Part shown: in pieces, positions 16,391 to 24,901 of the stretch
How positions within the stretch are numbered: the stretch's first letter is position 1
Layout: each line of letters opens with the position of its first letter
NCBI RefSeq assembly: GCF_000270245.1
Contig: NC_015635.1
Span: 2,604,001-2,668,000, forward strand
DNA length: 64,000 bases
Source: Microlunatus phosphovorus NM-1
GTDB taxonomy: Bacteria; Actinomycetota; Actinomycetes; Propionibacteriales; Propionibacteriaceae
Reading direction: 5' to 3'
The notes under the pieces: model-generated
Told to the model about the DNA's origin: nothing
The model's database searches: none
What the model saw: the letters and a program-made list of their open reading frames with translations, nothing else
Program-made: the position numbers and the translations under genes

Positions 16391-18757
16391 TCAGCCGACC
16401 ATCTCTGTCCGCAACTGCTGGGCGGCTGCGACCAGGTGCCGCAGCGCCGGCTCGACCTCGGCATAGCCGCGGGTCTTCAAACCGCAGTCCGGGTTGATCC
16501 AGATCCGCTGTGCCGGCAACTGCGCACAGGCCAGCCGGACCGAGCCGAGGATCTCCTCGGTGCTCGGCACTCGCGGGGCATGGATGTCCCAGACACCGGG
16601 CCCGACCTCCCGCGGATAGCCGGCTTCGGCGAGTTCGCCGACCACCTCCATCCGGGACCGGGCGGCCTCCAGGCTGATCACGTCAGCGTCGAGCTCGATG
16701 ATTGCTTGCAGGATGTCGCCGAACTCCGCGTAGCACATGTGCGTGTGGATCTGGGTCTCGTCGGTCACCCCAGCCGTGCTGAGCCGGAACGCGTCCACCG
16801 CCCAACGCAGATAGTCGGGGCGGTCACCGGTCCGCAGTGGCAGCGTCTCCCGGAGAGCCGGCTCGTCGACCTGGATCGCAGCCACGCCGGCGGCTTCGAG
16901 GTCGTTCACCTCGTCCCGCAGCGCGAGTGCCATCTGTCGGGCGGTCTCGGCGACGGGCAGATCGTCGCGAACGAACGACCAAGCCAGCATCGTCACCGGG
17001 CCGGTGAGCATGCCCTTCATCGGCCGGGTCGTGCGGGACTGCGCATAGCTGGTCCACTCCACGGTCATCGGGGCCGGCCGGGTGATGTCGCCGGCGATGA
17101 TCGGTGGCCGGACGCACCTGCTGCCATAGGACTGCACCCAGCCGTACTCGGTGGTCACGATGCCGTCGAGTTGCTCGGCGAAGTACTGCACCATGTCGTT
17201 GCGCTCGGCCTCGCCATGCACCAGAAGGTCGACGCCGATCTCGGTCTGCAGCGCGATGACCCGGTCGATCTCGGTTCGCATCGCCGCCTGGTAGTCCTCG
17301 GACGCGAGGTTTCCGGCCCGGTACGCGGCACGTGCCCGGCGGATCTCGGCGGTCTGCGGGAACGACCCGATCGTGGTCGTCGGCAGAGCGGGCAGCGCCA
17401 GCCGCTCATGCTGGCGGCGGGCCCGCTCCGGATAGGCCGAGCGGCGACGGAGGTCGTCCGCGGACACGGCGGCCGCCCGATCGCGGACGGCCCGGTTGCG
17501 GGTGATCGAGGAGGCCGCGCGCTGGGCGAGGACTGCTTGATTTGCCTCGAGTTCGGCCGCGATCGCCTCGGTGCCAGACGACAGGCCGCGGGCCAGCGTG
17601 ACCACCTCGGCGAGCTTCTGGTCGGCGAACGCGAGCCAGGCGGCGACCTCGGGGTCGAGGTCGTTCTCGCGGCTCGCGTCGTGCGGCACATGCAACAGGG
17701 AGCAGGACGGTGCGACATCGACCTGATCGGCCAGTCCCAGCAGGGTGCCGCCGGTCGCCAGTGCGGCGGCCAGATCGGTACGCCACACATTGCGGCCATC
17801 CACCAGACCGGCGATCACCCGCAGCTCACGCAAGCGCGGCAGGACCGCGAGCTCGGCCACCGTCGCGGACGCGGTGTCCCTGGTCAGCTCCACACCGAGA
17901 CCGTCGATGCCGGCGTCGACGAGGGTCGCAGCAGCCTCGCCAAGATGGCCGAAATAGCTGCCGACCAGGATCTTCGGTCGACGCTCGACCGCAGTCAGGG
18001 TGGCGTACGCACGCGCCAGGTACTGCAGCTGTGCGGGCGACAGATCCGTCACGGCGATCGGCTCGTCGAGCTGGACCCACGCGATGCCCGCGTCGGCCAG
18101 CTGGGTGAGCAGTTCGGCATACACGGGCAGTAGCCGGTCGAGGAGGGCCAGCGGGTCGAAGTCGTCCCCGTCGACGGACTTGGCCAGGCTCAAGAAGGTG
18201 ACCGGGCCGACGATCACCGGGCGGACCGGTCGACCGTACCTCTGCGCCTCGGCGACCTCGGCCAGCAGCTTGGATGGATCGAGACGGAAGGTCGCGCTGC
18301 CGGAGAGCTCCGGGACCAGGTAGTGGTAGTTGGTGTCGAACCACTTCGTCATCTCCAGCGGCGGCTCGTCACCGGTGCCACGCGCCATGGCGAAGTAGCG
18401 CTGCCAGCCACCTTCGGCCGTGTGGGTGCTGGCTGGGTCGGCATCGGGGACCGCGCGGTCGAATCGGGGCGGGATCGCACCGACCAGCCAGGCGGTGTCG
18501 AGGACGTGGTCGTAGAGGGAGAAGTCGCCGACCGGGAGTTCGTCGAGCCCGGCGGAGGTCAGGGTCTCGAGTCGTTGGGCGCGTACCTGTGTGGCGATGG
18601 TGAGCAGCTCATCAATGGAGGTGTCGCCGCGCCAGTAGCGTTCCTGGCCGCGCTTCAGTTCGCGATCCCGGCCCTGCCGGGGATAGCCGTACGCCGTCGC
18701 CAGGACGGTGCGCCCCGCGGATCTGGACAGGAGTGGTGAGGGGTGGGTGGTGGTCAC
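16391..18757 (-). CDS. metE: Cobalamin-independent methionine synthase
   Basis: 788 residues, close to the usual MetE length, with the two related TIM-barrel halves. It transfers the methyl group of 5-methyltetrahydrofolate-polyglutamate to homocysteine. The zinc site is visible in the C-terminal half: HMCYAEFGD and NPDCGLKTR supply His and Cys ligands, and HGEAERNDM is the typical catalytic loop. The GTG at 18757 is preceded by GGAGAG and begins VTTTHPSPLL. A cobalamin riboswitch lies upstream, so expression should fall when B12 is available; the genome is therefore expected to encode a B12-dependent MetH elsewhere. Confidence 0.97.
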   Translation of the reverse strand: MTTTHPSPLLSRSAGRTVLATAYGYPRQGRDRELKRGQERYWRGDTSIDELLTIATQVRAQRLETLTSAGLDELPVGDFSLYDHVLDTAWLVGAIPPRFDRAVPDADPASTHTAEGGWQRYFAMARGTGDEPPLEMTKWFDTNYHYLVPELSGSATFRLDPSKLLAEVAEAQRYGRPVRPVIVGPVTFLSLAKSVDGDDFDPLALLDRLLPVYAELLTQLADAGIAWVQLDEPIAVTDLSPAQLQYLARAYATLTAVERRPKILVGSYFGHLGEAAATLVDAGIDGLGVELTRDTASATVAELAVLPRLRELRVIAGLVDGRNVWRTDLAAALATGGTLLGLADQVDVAPSCSLLHVPHDASRENDLDPEVAAWLAFADQKLAEVVTLARGLSSGTEAIAAELEANQAVLAQRAASSITRNRAVRDRAAAVSADDLRRRSAYPERARRQHERLALPALPTTTIGSFPQTAEIRRARAAYRAGNLASEDYQAAMRTEIDRVIALQTEIGVDLLVHGEAERNDMVQYFAEQLDGIVTTEYGWVQSYGSRCVRPPIIAGDITRPAPMTVEWTSYAQSRTTRPMKGMLTGPVTMLAWSFVRDDLPVAETARQMALALRDEVNDLEAAGVAAIQVDEPALRETLPLRTGDRPDYLRWAVDAFRLSTAGVTDETQIHTHMCYAEFGDILQAIIELDADVISLEAARSRMEVVGELAEAGYPREVGPGVWDIHAPRVPSTEEILGSVRLACAQLPAQRIWINPDCGLKTRGYAEVEPALRHLVAAAQQLRTEMVG

Positions 18758-18912
18758 GGAACTCTCCTTCGCGAGTTCTCGCAGACCACTCCGACCAGCA
18801 CGGTGGGCCGATCCCCGCTCGGGACGCGCTGCGTGCCCGGGGACAACGGCGCCTACCATGACCGGCCCGAGCGGTCAGTGCCGAACCGACTCGGCGGTTG
18901 CCGAACCGGACG

Positions 18913-19125
18913 TCAGGCAGGTCTTCGGACTCACGGGCACGAGCCGGCTGGCTCACCTACTGGCCGTCGCTTCCCAGATCCCGTGGACCCAGTGCTTGGT
19001 GACGACTGTCGTTCCCGAATACCGCTGCGGGGCAGTCCCGGATTCTCACCGGGTTCCCTCTTGCCTCTGCCGACGGCGCACAAGGCACCGGGGCAGAACC
19101 AGACGCGGTCGTCAGCCTACCGACA
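18913..19125 (-). ncRNA. Cobalamin riboswitch upstream of metE
   Basis: On the minus strand the conserved core is easy to read: a GGTGCC box, then GGGAA-x-CCGGTGAGAATCCGGG, CTGCCCCGC and CGGTA, and finally the 3-prime CCCGTGAGTCCGAAGACCTGCC box near 18915-18935. These are hallmarks of the adenosylcobalamin-class aptamer. It lies about 155 bases before the metE start, leaving room for an expression platform. The outer limits are approximate. Confidence 0.93.
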
Positions 19126-19244
19126 CAGGATCCAGCGGCCGGCGCTGTCCATCAGCCGCACCGCGGCCCATGCCTCCACGGAACCGTGCCTTCACGAAAC
19201 AGGCGGACTGCGAAACTTCGTACGTGGTGAAGACCGGAAGGCGG

Positions 19245-19883
19245 GTGACGAAGCTCCGCGAGTTGCTTCGTTCCGCGGGCCGCGCGGAACTGGAGACAGC
19301 TCCGCCCGCGCCGCGTCTGGACTCTTTGCCCGAGAGCGTTAGCGCGTCTGTGCTCGATCTGTACCGAGTCCTCGGTGGCGTCCAGGACGTTCCCAGACTC
19401 GCGCCCGGCAACTGGGACGTCGCGTACGACGATGGCCTACTGCTGGAACTCGACGAAGACCTGCACTTCCACCGCTATCGCGGCATCACGCTCACCGCAC
19501 CGTGGGTCACCGATCTTCCTTGGGCCGATGCCTACCGCGAGTATGTGGTCACCGGGGAACGGCGGGCTGGGACGGGTGGCAGGCGATGGACCAGTCCGTC
19601 CGCCGAGCGGATGTTCGGCCCGGCCGATCCCGACGGTGTTTTCGGCGACCGAGGCGCGCCGCGATGGAAGCAACGCGCTCTGTACGACGCGATGAAGGAC
19701 ACGGCCGCCGCCTCAGGAGCGGTCCGGCTGGCTCGGATCTCCATCTACGACCGGGTGGCGGGTGCGCTGTTGAACGATGTGCTGTATGGCCGGGCGGACA
19801 TCCCTGCGATCGCGGTGGCACAACTCGTCGATGAACGCTCGACGAGCGGCCGATCGGCACCCCTATCCGGCTTCGAAAAGTAG
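19245..19883 (+). CDS. Hypothetical protein, DUF7255-like
   Basis: 212 residues from a GTG preceded by GGAAGG. The pattern LPESVSASVLDLYRVLGGVQDVPRL, LLLELDEDLHFHRYR and ERMFGPADPDGVFG...APRWKQRALYDAMKD matches a widespread actinobacterial family of unknown function (DUF7255). The ELDEDLHF stretch with later conserved Lys resembles the acid-rich beta strand of PD-(D/E)XK-type nucleases, but that link is tentative. It begins right behind the riboswitch on the other strand. Earlier GTGs at 19224 and 19227 lack a ribosome-binding site. Confidence 0.75.
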   Translation: MTKLRELLRSAGRAELETAPPAPRLDSLPESVSASVLDLYRVLGGVQDVPRLAPGNWDVAYDDGLLLELDEDLHFHRYRGITLTAPWVTDLPWADAYREYVVTGERRAGTGGRRWTSPSAERMFGPADPDGVFGDRGAPRWKQRALYDAMKDTAAASGAVRLARISIYDRVAGALLNDVLYGRADIPAIAVAQLVDERSTSGRSAPLSGFEK

Positions 19884-19930
19884 CTTGTGGTCGAATATTC
19901 GTGCGATTTAGCACCGCAGGCTACTTCTCG
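19874..19930. repeat. Intergenic palindrome, CGAGAAG family (member 2)
   Basis: Arms 19874-19893 and 19911-19930 pair at about 15 of 20 positions; the right arm ends GGCTACTTCTCG. The left arm begins inside the last codons of the DUF7255-like gene and includes its TAG stop. It lies between two convergent genes, so a bidirectional terminator role is plausible. Confidence 0.55.
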
Positions 19931-19939
19931 TCAAGGAGA

Positions 19940-20284
19940 TCAGCGGCCGGAGGGTCCTCCGGGTGGCAGATCGGAGGGGGAATCGGTCGGCATGCCGGAT
20001 GGCATCCCGCTGCTCGCCTGGGGCGAGCCCTCGTTGTTGAGCAGATAGATGACCTGGGGTCGTTGTTGGGAGGGCAGCAGCCGGCTGACAGTGACACCGG
20101 TGAACATGCCGAGCAGGAAGATCAGAGCGACGACGAGTCCAGTCGTCAGTCGACTGCGCTTCTTGGGCGGCTCGTAGTAGTCCTCATCGTCTTCGGCCGG
20201 CTCGACCCAGGTAGTCATCGAAGCGCCGGCGGCCTGGGGACTCCTTGTCGGCATCGCTTCTTCGTCACGTCGCGTGCTACTCAT
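19940..20284 (-). CDS. Small membrane-anchored protein of the efflux operon
   Basis: 114 residues with an acidic N-terminus (EPAEDDEDYYEPPKKRSR), one membrane segment at about 46-66 (LTTGLVVALIFLLGMFTGVTVSRLL) and a Pro/Ser/Gly/Met-rich extracellular tail. It starts 6 bases after the permease gene stop and is probably cotranscribed with it. A later ATG at 20254 has a better ribosome-binding site (GAAGAAG), so the true protein may be 10 residues shorter. I know no function; an accessory of the MacB-like transporter is the simplest guess. Confidence 0.65.
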   Translation of the reverse strand: MSSTRRDEEAMPTRSPQAAGASMTTWVEPAEDDEDYYEPPKKRSRLTTGLVVALIFLLGMFTGVTVSRLLPSQQRPQVIYLLNNEGSPQASSGMPSGMPTDSPSDLPPGGPSGR

Positions 20285-20289
20285 GGCGG

Positions 20290-21600
20290 CTACTCATAGC
20301 GGAGGGCGTCGATGGGCTTGAGGGAGGCGGCCCGGTTGGCGGGGTAGAGGCCGAAGATCAGCCCGACCGCCAAGGAGAAGGAGAAGGCCAGCACGATCGA
20401 GCCGGGCGAGACGACCGGCTGGAAGGTGCCGACCTCGACCAGTCCGGTGAGCGAGCCGAGCAGCACACCGAGCAGGCCGCCGATCATCGACAACATGACC
20501 GCCTCCAGCAGGAACTGCGCGATGATGTCGGCCTTCCCGGCACCGATGGCCTTGCGGATGCCGATCTCGCGGGTCCGCTCGGTGACGGTGACCAGCATGA
20601 TGTTCATCACCCCGATTCCGCCAACCAGCAAGGAGATCCCGGCGATGGCGCCGAGCAGCAGGGTGAGGGTCGAGGTGATCGTGGTGGCCGCGGACAGGAA
20701 CGACGCCGAGCTGGTCACCGAGAAGTCGCGATCGGTGGAGTTGGTGCCGTGGCGGGCATCCAGAATCCGTTCGACCTGACTCTGGGCGGCATCGACGGTG
20801 TCGGCCGAGGTGGCCTTGACCGAGATGGAGCCGAGATTCTGATAGCCGGCCAGTGTGTCCTGTACGGCAGTGGCCGGTGCGATGATCACGTCGTCTTGAT
20901 TCTGGATGCCGCTGCTGCCCTTGGCGGTCAGGATGCCGACCACGGTGAAGGCGTTGCCGTTCAGGTTGATCGTCTTGTCGAGGATCCCATTGCCGTCGCC
21001 GCCGACGAGCTCCTGCGCCACAGTCGGACCCACGAGGGCGACCCGGGCATGGTCCAGATAGTCGTCGTCGGTGAAGGCGCGGCCGCCGGCGACCGTGTCG
21101 TTGTTGATCAACAGGTACGCAGGTGTGGTGCCGGTCATCGTGCCGACATCGTGTGAGTTGCCCCGGTAGGTCGCCGTCACCGAGGACACGCTCACGACCG
21201 GCGCAACGCCGAGCACGTCGGGAGCTTGAGATCGGTCGGCGAGAGCCTCGGCATCGCCGAGAGTGAGCTGGGCCTTGCGGATGTCGGTGCCGCCGTCGAA
21301 GGGATCGGTGTCCTCGGAGTCGGTTTGCGCGTTGGCACCCGCCCCACCCGGGCCACCTGGACCGCCCGGTCCACCGCCACCGAACAGACCCGCTCCGGAG
21401 CTCCCGGCGGTCACGGTGAGGGTGTTGGAGCCGAGACTGTTGAGCGTGCTGGTGACGCTGGCGCTGGCGCCGTTTCCGACCGCGACCAAGGTGATCACCG
21501 ACGCGACGCCGATCAGCACCCCGAGCATCGTCAGCAACGACCGCGCCTTGTTGGCGGTCACCCCCCGCCAGGCGAAGCGGAGGCTCTCGGCGAGGTTCAC
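20290..21600 (-). CDS. MacB-type ABC transporter permease
   Basis: 436 residues with the MacB_PCD/FtsX layout: one N-terminal membrane helix (KARSLLTMLGVLIGVASVITL, about 17-37), a large extracytoplasmic domain (about 50-310), then three helices near 318-420 with the signature ERTREIGIRKAIGA. An unusual Gly/Pro run (GGGGPGGPGGPGG) near residue 80 sits in the periplasmic-side domain. With the ATPase and the HlyD-like adaptor it forms an export or envelope-stress mechanotransmission complex. It overlaps the ATPase gene by 4 bases. Confidence 0.92.
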   Translation of the reverse strand: MNLAESLRFAWRGVTANKARSLLTMLGVLIGVASVITLVAVGNGASASVTSTLNSLGSNTLTVTAGSSGAGLFGGGGPGGPGGPGGAGANAQTDSEDTDPFDGGTDIRKAQLTLGDAEALADRSQAPDVLGVAPVVSVSSVTATYRGNSHDVGTMTGTTPAYLLINNDTVAGGRAFTDDDYLDHARVALVGPTVAQELVGGDGNGILDKTINLNGNAFTVVGILTAKGSSGIQNQDDVIIAPATAVQDTLAGYQNLGSISVKATSADTVDAAQSQVERILDARHGTNSTDRDFSVTSSASFLSAATTITSTLTLLLGAIAGISLLVGGIGVMNIMLVTVTERTREIGIRKAIGAGKADIIAQFLLEAVMLSMIGGLLGVLLGSLTGLVEVGTFQPVVSPGSIVLAFSFSLAVGLIFGLYPANRAASLKPIDALRYE

Positions 21601-22349
21601 GCCGCGGCCCGGGCGTCGGGGTGTCGAGGCGGCAAGGCGTGCACCGGGACCCGCCGGCTATCGGACTCGATCAGGCCGTCGCGCATCCGCAGCACCCGCT
21701 TGGCATGCGAGGCGACCTCATCCTCATGCGTGATCACCACGATGGTTCGACCGGCCGCCGACAGCGCGTCGAACAGGGCGAGGACATCCTCGGTGCTGTG
21801 ACTGTCCAAGGCCCCGGTCGGCTCGTCGGCCAGCAGCAGCACCGGCTCGGTGGCGATGGCGCGGGCCACGGCGACGCGTTGCTGCTGGCCGCCGGAGAGC
21901 TGGGCCGGGGTGTGGCCCAGGCGCTCGCCGAGCCCAACGAGTTCCAGGGCTGCTTTCGCCCGCTCGCGCCGTTCCTTCGCGCCGACCCGGCCGTACGCCA
22001 GGGGCAGTTCGACGTTCCGCAGTGCGCTGGTGCGGGCGATCAGGTTGAAGCTCTGGAAGACGAAGCCGATCTTGTGGTTCCTGATCCTGGACTGCTGTCG
22101 ATCGTTGAGCCGCCGTACGTCGATGCCGTCCAGCCGATAGACCCCGGTGGAGGGGACGTCCAGGCAACCGATGATGTTCATCAGCGTGGACTTGCCCGAG
22201 CCGGAGGCGCCCATGATCGCGACATAGTCGCCGCGCTCGACGACGAGGTCGATCCCGGCAACGGCATGTACGGCTGTCTCGCCCTCGCCGTAGGTCTTGG
22301 TGACGCCGCGGAGATCGATCACCGGCACCCGGGCGGCTGGGTTGCTCAT
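21597..22349 (-). CDS. MacB-type ABC transporter ATPase
   Basis: 250 residues with Walker A GASGSGKS near 43-50, the LSGGQQQR signature near 150, Walker [10 protein letters not shown] near 168-176 and the switch His in VITHE near 206. Subfamily features ([32 protein letters not shown]-like) place it with LolD/MacB/FtsE-type ATPases. It is coupled by 4-base overlaps to the adaptor gene upstream and the permease gene downstream. Confidence 0.95.
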   Translation of the reverse strand: MSNPAARVPVIDLRGVTKTYGEGETAVHAVAGIDLVVERGDYVAIMGASGSGKSTLMNIIGCLDVPSTGVYRLDGIDVRRLNDRQQSRIRNHKIGFVFQSFNLIARTSALRNVELPLAYGRVGAKERRERAKAALELVGLGERLGHTPAQLSGGQQQRVAVARAIATEPVLLLADEPTGALDSHSTEDVLALFDALSAAGRTIVVITHEDEVASHAKRVLRMRDGLIESDSRRVPVHALPPRHPDARAAA

Positions 22350-24061
22350 CGGGGTCCGCCGCTGCCAGTGCCCGACTCACCATTGTCAGTGTTCGTCCCG
22401 CCACCCGCGCCACCGGATCCACCGCCCGCGCCGTCGGATCCAGCGGAGCCGCCAGGTCCACCGGGGAAGGTGAAGCCTTGCGTACCGGTGCCGGTGGGCA
22501 ATACGAGCTGGTCGCCCTCGTTCAAGCCGCGGGTGACCTCGGTGCCGACCGAACCGACCAGGCCGGTCTCGATCTGCACCGTGGCGTCGGTGCCGTCGGC
22601 TCGCCGGGTGACCGTGGCTTGGTTGCCGGTCGTGGTGATCGCGCTGGTCGGCACATACAAGACGTCGGCGTGCGAGGCGGTGGTGATGGTGACGTCGCCG
22701 GTCTGACCCAGCCGGACCGTGGAGTTGGCCGTCGGCAGGGAGATCGCCACGTCGTACTGCACGACGTTGTTCGAGACGGTGCTCTGGGTGGCGACCGAGG
22801 TGACCTTGCCGGACAGGGTCTTGCTCGACGCCGGGAAGGTCACCGATGCCGTCTGGCCCGCCTTGACCTTGACGATGTCGGCCTCGGCGACGGAGGCGGT
22901 GATCTGCTTGACCTTCTCGTTCACCAGGGTGACCAGACCCGAACTCGACGAGGAACTGCTGCTTGACGTGCCAGAGCTGCCTGAGGTCCCGTTGCCACTG
23001 GTGCCTCCCGACGAGCCCCCGCTGGCCGAACCGCCGCCGGAGGACGACTGACCCAGCACGGCCGAGATGTCGGCGACGGTGCCGTCGACCGGCGCGCGAA
23101 CAGTCGTGTCCTTGACGGCTTGTTCGGCCTGCTCCACCGACACACGTGCGTTGTCGATCTGTGCTTGAGCCGACTCGACCGCGCCCTCACGCGCCGGCTG
23201 CTGGTTGGACGCCCGTTGTGCCTCTTGCGAGGCGAGGCTGTCCCCGGCGGCGGACACCTGGCCCTCCTGGGTCTGCACGTTCTGTTTCGAGGAGAGCAGT
23301 GTCTTGTCGCGGGTCTGCTGGGCCTGGGTGAGGCTGCTCTTCGCGGTGGTGACAGCGTTCTCTGCAGTGGTGACCGCGGACTGTGCCTGGGTGACCTGGT
23401 TCTGCAACTCCGTCGTCTTGGTGGGGTCGGTCTCGCTCGCCAGCTCTCGTTGTGCCTTGGCGAGTTCCGACTTCGCATCGGACAGCTGGTCTTTGGCGTC
23501 CTCGACCGCGGAGTCGGCCTTGTTGACCAGAGCATGTTGTTGCTTCTGATCCAACGCGTAGGTCGCCTTGGCCTGCGACAGCGCCTTGCGGGCATTCGAC
23601 AGAGCGGTCTGGGCGCTCCGCACGCCGGCGTCGTCGACCGCCTGGTCCTGGGTCGAACGACCTTGCGTCGTGGTGGTCATGCCGGCCTCGGCGGAGGCCA
23701 AACTTGCCTTCGCGGTCTTCAGGTCCCGCCGGGCCGAGGTGTCGTCGATCTTGAGGAGCTTGTCGCCCTTCGCCACCTTGGCGCCGACCTTGACGTAGAT
23801 CTTGGTGACCTCGCCCGAACCACTGGGGTTGACCGCCACCGTCGAGCCGGCCTCGACGTTGCCGGTCGCGGTCACCGTCGAGCTGACCGTGCCACGTTGG
23901 ACGCTCACCAGCGTGCCGGTCGGCTGCTGGGGAGCGCCGCCGATCGCCGAGAACGCAGTGGCGGCGCCGACGCCGAGGATGGCGACGCCGAGCACGGAAT
24001 TGATGATGATCGTCCGGCGCTTCACCGGTGCCGTCCGGCCGGCGAGTGAGGGCTCGAGCAC
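22346..24061 (-). CDS. HlyD/MacA-type membrane fusion protein
   Basis: About 571 residues. A single N-terminal membrane anchor (RRTIIINSVLGVAILGVGAATAFS) is followed by half a lipoyl domain, a very long coiled coil rich in Ala, Gln, Lys and Ser (about 110-310), the second lipoyl half, a Gly/Ser-rich linker with runs of Ser near 365-390, a beta barrel, and a Gly-rich tail. In an organism without a classical outer membrane it probably contacts the permease and wall. Starts are uncertain: GTG at 24061 is used here, a TTG at 24085 and a GTG at 24022 are in frame, and none has a strong ribosome-binding site. Confidence 0.85.
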   Translation of the reverse strand: MLEPSLAGRTAPVKRRTIIINSVLGVAILGVGAATAFSAIGGAPQQPTGTLVSVQRGTVSSTVTATGNVEAGSTVAVNPSGSGEVTKIYVKVGAKVAKGDKLLKIDDTSARRDLKTAKASLASAEAGMTTTTQGRSTQDQAVDDAGVRSAQTALSNARKALSQAKATYALDQKQQHALVNKADSAVEDAKDQLSDAKSELAKAQRELASETDPTKTTELQNQVTQAQSAVTTAENAVTTAKSSLTQAQQTRDKTLLSSKQNVQTQEGQVSAAGDSLASQEAQRASNQQPAREGAVESAQAQIDNARVSVEQAEQAVKDTTVRAPVDGTVADISAVLGQSSSGGGSASGGSSGGTSGNGTSGSSGTSSSSSSSSSGLVTLVNEKVKQITASVAEADIVKVKAGQTASVTFPASSKTLSGKVTSVATQSTVSNNVVQYDVAISLPTANSTVRLGQTGDVTITTASHADVLYVPTSAITTTGNQATVTRRADGTDATVQIETGLVGSVGTEVTRGLNEGDQLVLPTGTGTQGFTFPGGPGGSAGSDGAGGGSGGAGGGTNTDNGESGTGSGGPR

Positions 24062-24107
24062 ATGGGGCCGAGGATGACCCGCCAAGATGCCAGAACGACG
24101 GGAGGAC

Positions 24108-24153
24108 GGTGACAGTTCGATGAGAGCGGTCCGATTGTCATCGAATTCTCACC
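24108..24153. promoter_or_regulatory. Inverted repeat in the divergent efflux / two-component promoter
   Basis: Arms 24108-24126 and 24135-24153 match at 15 of 19 positions in inverted orientation, sharing TCATCGAA-x-T-x-TCACC. It lies between the adaptor gene and the response-regulator gene, 23 bases before the latter's ATG. OmpR-type regulators bind paired half-sites, so this is a likely site for the adjacent regulator to control both operons. Confidence 0.5.
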
Positions 24154-24175
24154 AAGATCGCGCACTCTGGCAGAC

Positions 24176-24901
24176 ATGCAGATCGCGCCGGAACTGAGGG
24201 ACTCTCGCATCCTCGTGGTGGACGACGAGCCTCATCTGGTGGAGATGCTCGGCGTGAGCCTACGGTACGTCGGCTTCGAGGTCGCCTCGGCGACGACCGG
24301 GGTCGAGGCGCTTCGGGTGGCGGAGGAGTTCCGGCCTGACCTGGTGGTGTTGGACGTGATGCTGCCCGACGCCGACGGCTTTGCCCTGCTGCCGATGCTC
24401 CGAGCCGGTGGCGAGGTCGGCGTGTTGTTCCTGACCGCCCGTGACTCGATGGACGACAAGCTCCATGGGCTGACGATCGGCGGCGACGACTACGTCACCA
24501 AGCCGTTCAGCCTGGAGGAGGTGATCACTCGGGTCGGTGTGATCCTGCGTCGGCTGCGTCCGACCGGCATCGCCGGCATCACGCAGAGCTCCGGGATGCT
24601 CCGGTACGCCGATCTCGTGCTCGACGAGGACGGTCACGAGGTGTGGCGCGGGGACCAGCCGATCCACCTGTCGCCGACCGAGTTCTCGCTGCTGAGCTTC
24701 TTGATGCGCAACGCCGGCCGGGTGATGTCGCGAGCCCAGATCCTCGAGCACGTCTGGCACTACGACTTCAACGGTGACTCCAGCGTGGTGGACTCCTACA
24801 TCCGCTATCTACGACGCAAGGTCGACGTCTACGACCCGCCGCTGATCGACACCGTCCGCGGGGTCGGCTACAGCCTGCGGCTACCGCGGGATCGCCGATG
24901 A
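24176..24901 (+). CDS. OmpR/PhoB-family response regulator
   Basis: 241 residues: receiver domain (about 10-125) with acidic pocket DDE at 16-18, phospho-acceptor Asp60 (VVLDVMLPDADG) and the switch Thr and Lys in LTARDS and VTKPFS; then a winged HTH effector domain (about 145-238) with SPTEFSLLSFLMRNAGRVMSR and the RYLRRKVD recognition region. It resembles mycobacterial TrcR/TcrX-like regulators. It overlaps the kinase gene by 4 bases and faces the efflux operon, which it probably regulates. Confidence 0.95.
   Translation: MQIAPELRDSRILVVDDEPHLVEMLGVSLRYVGFEVASATTGVEALRVAEEFRPDLVVLDVMLPDADGFALLPMLRAGGEVGVLFLTARDSMDDKLHGLTIGGDDYVTKPFSLEEVITRVGVILRRLRPTGIAGITQSSGMLRYADLVLDEDGHEVWRGDQPIHLSPTEFSLLSFLMRNAGRVMSRAQILEHVWHYDFNGDSSVVDSYIRYLRRKVDVYDPPLIDTVRGVGYSLRLPRDRR

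Noticed and set aside
16436-18133. A 565-codon open frame on the plus strand
   Set aside because: Antisense to metE and without protein-like motifs.
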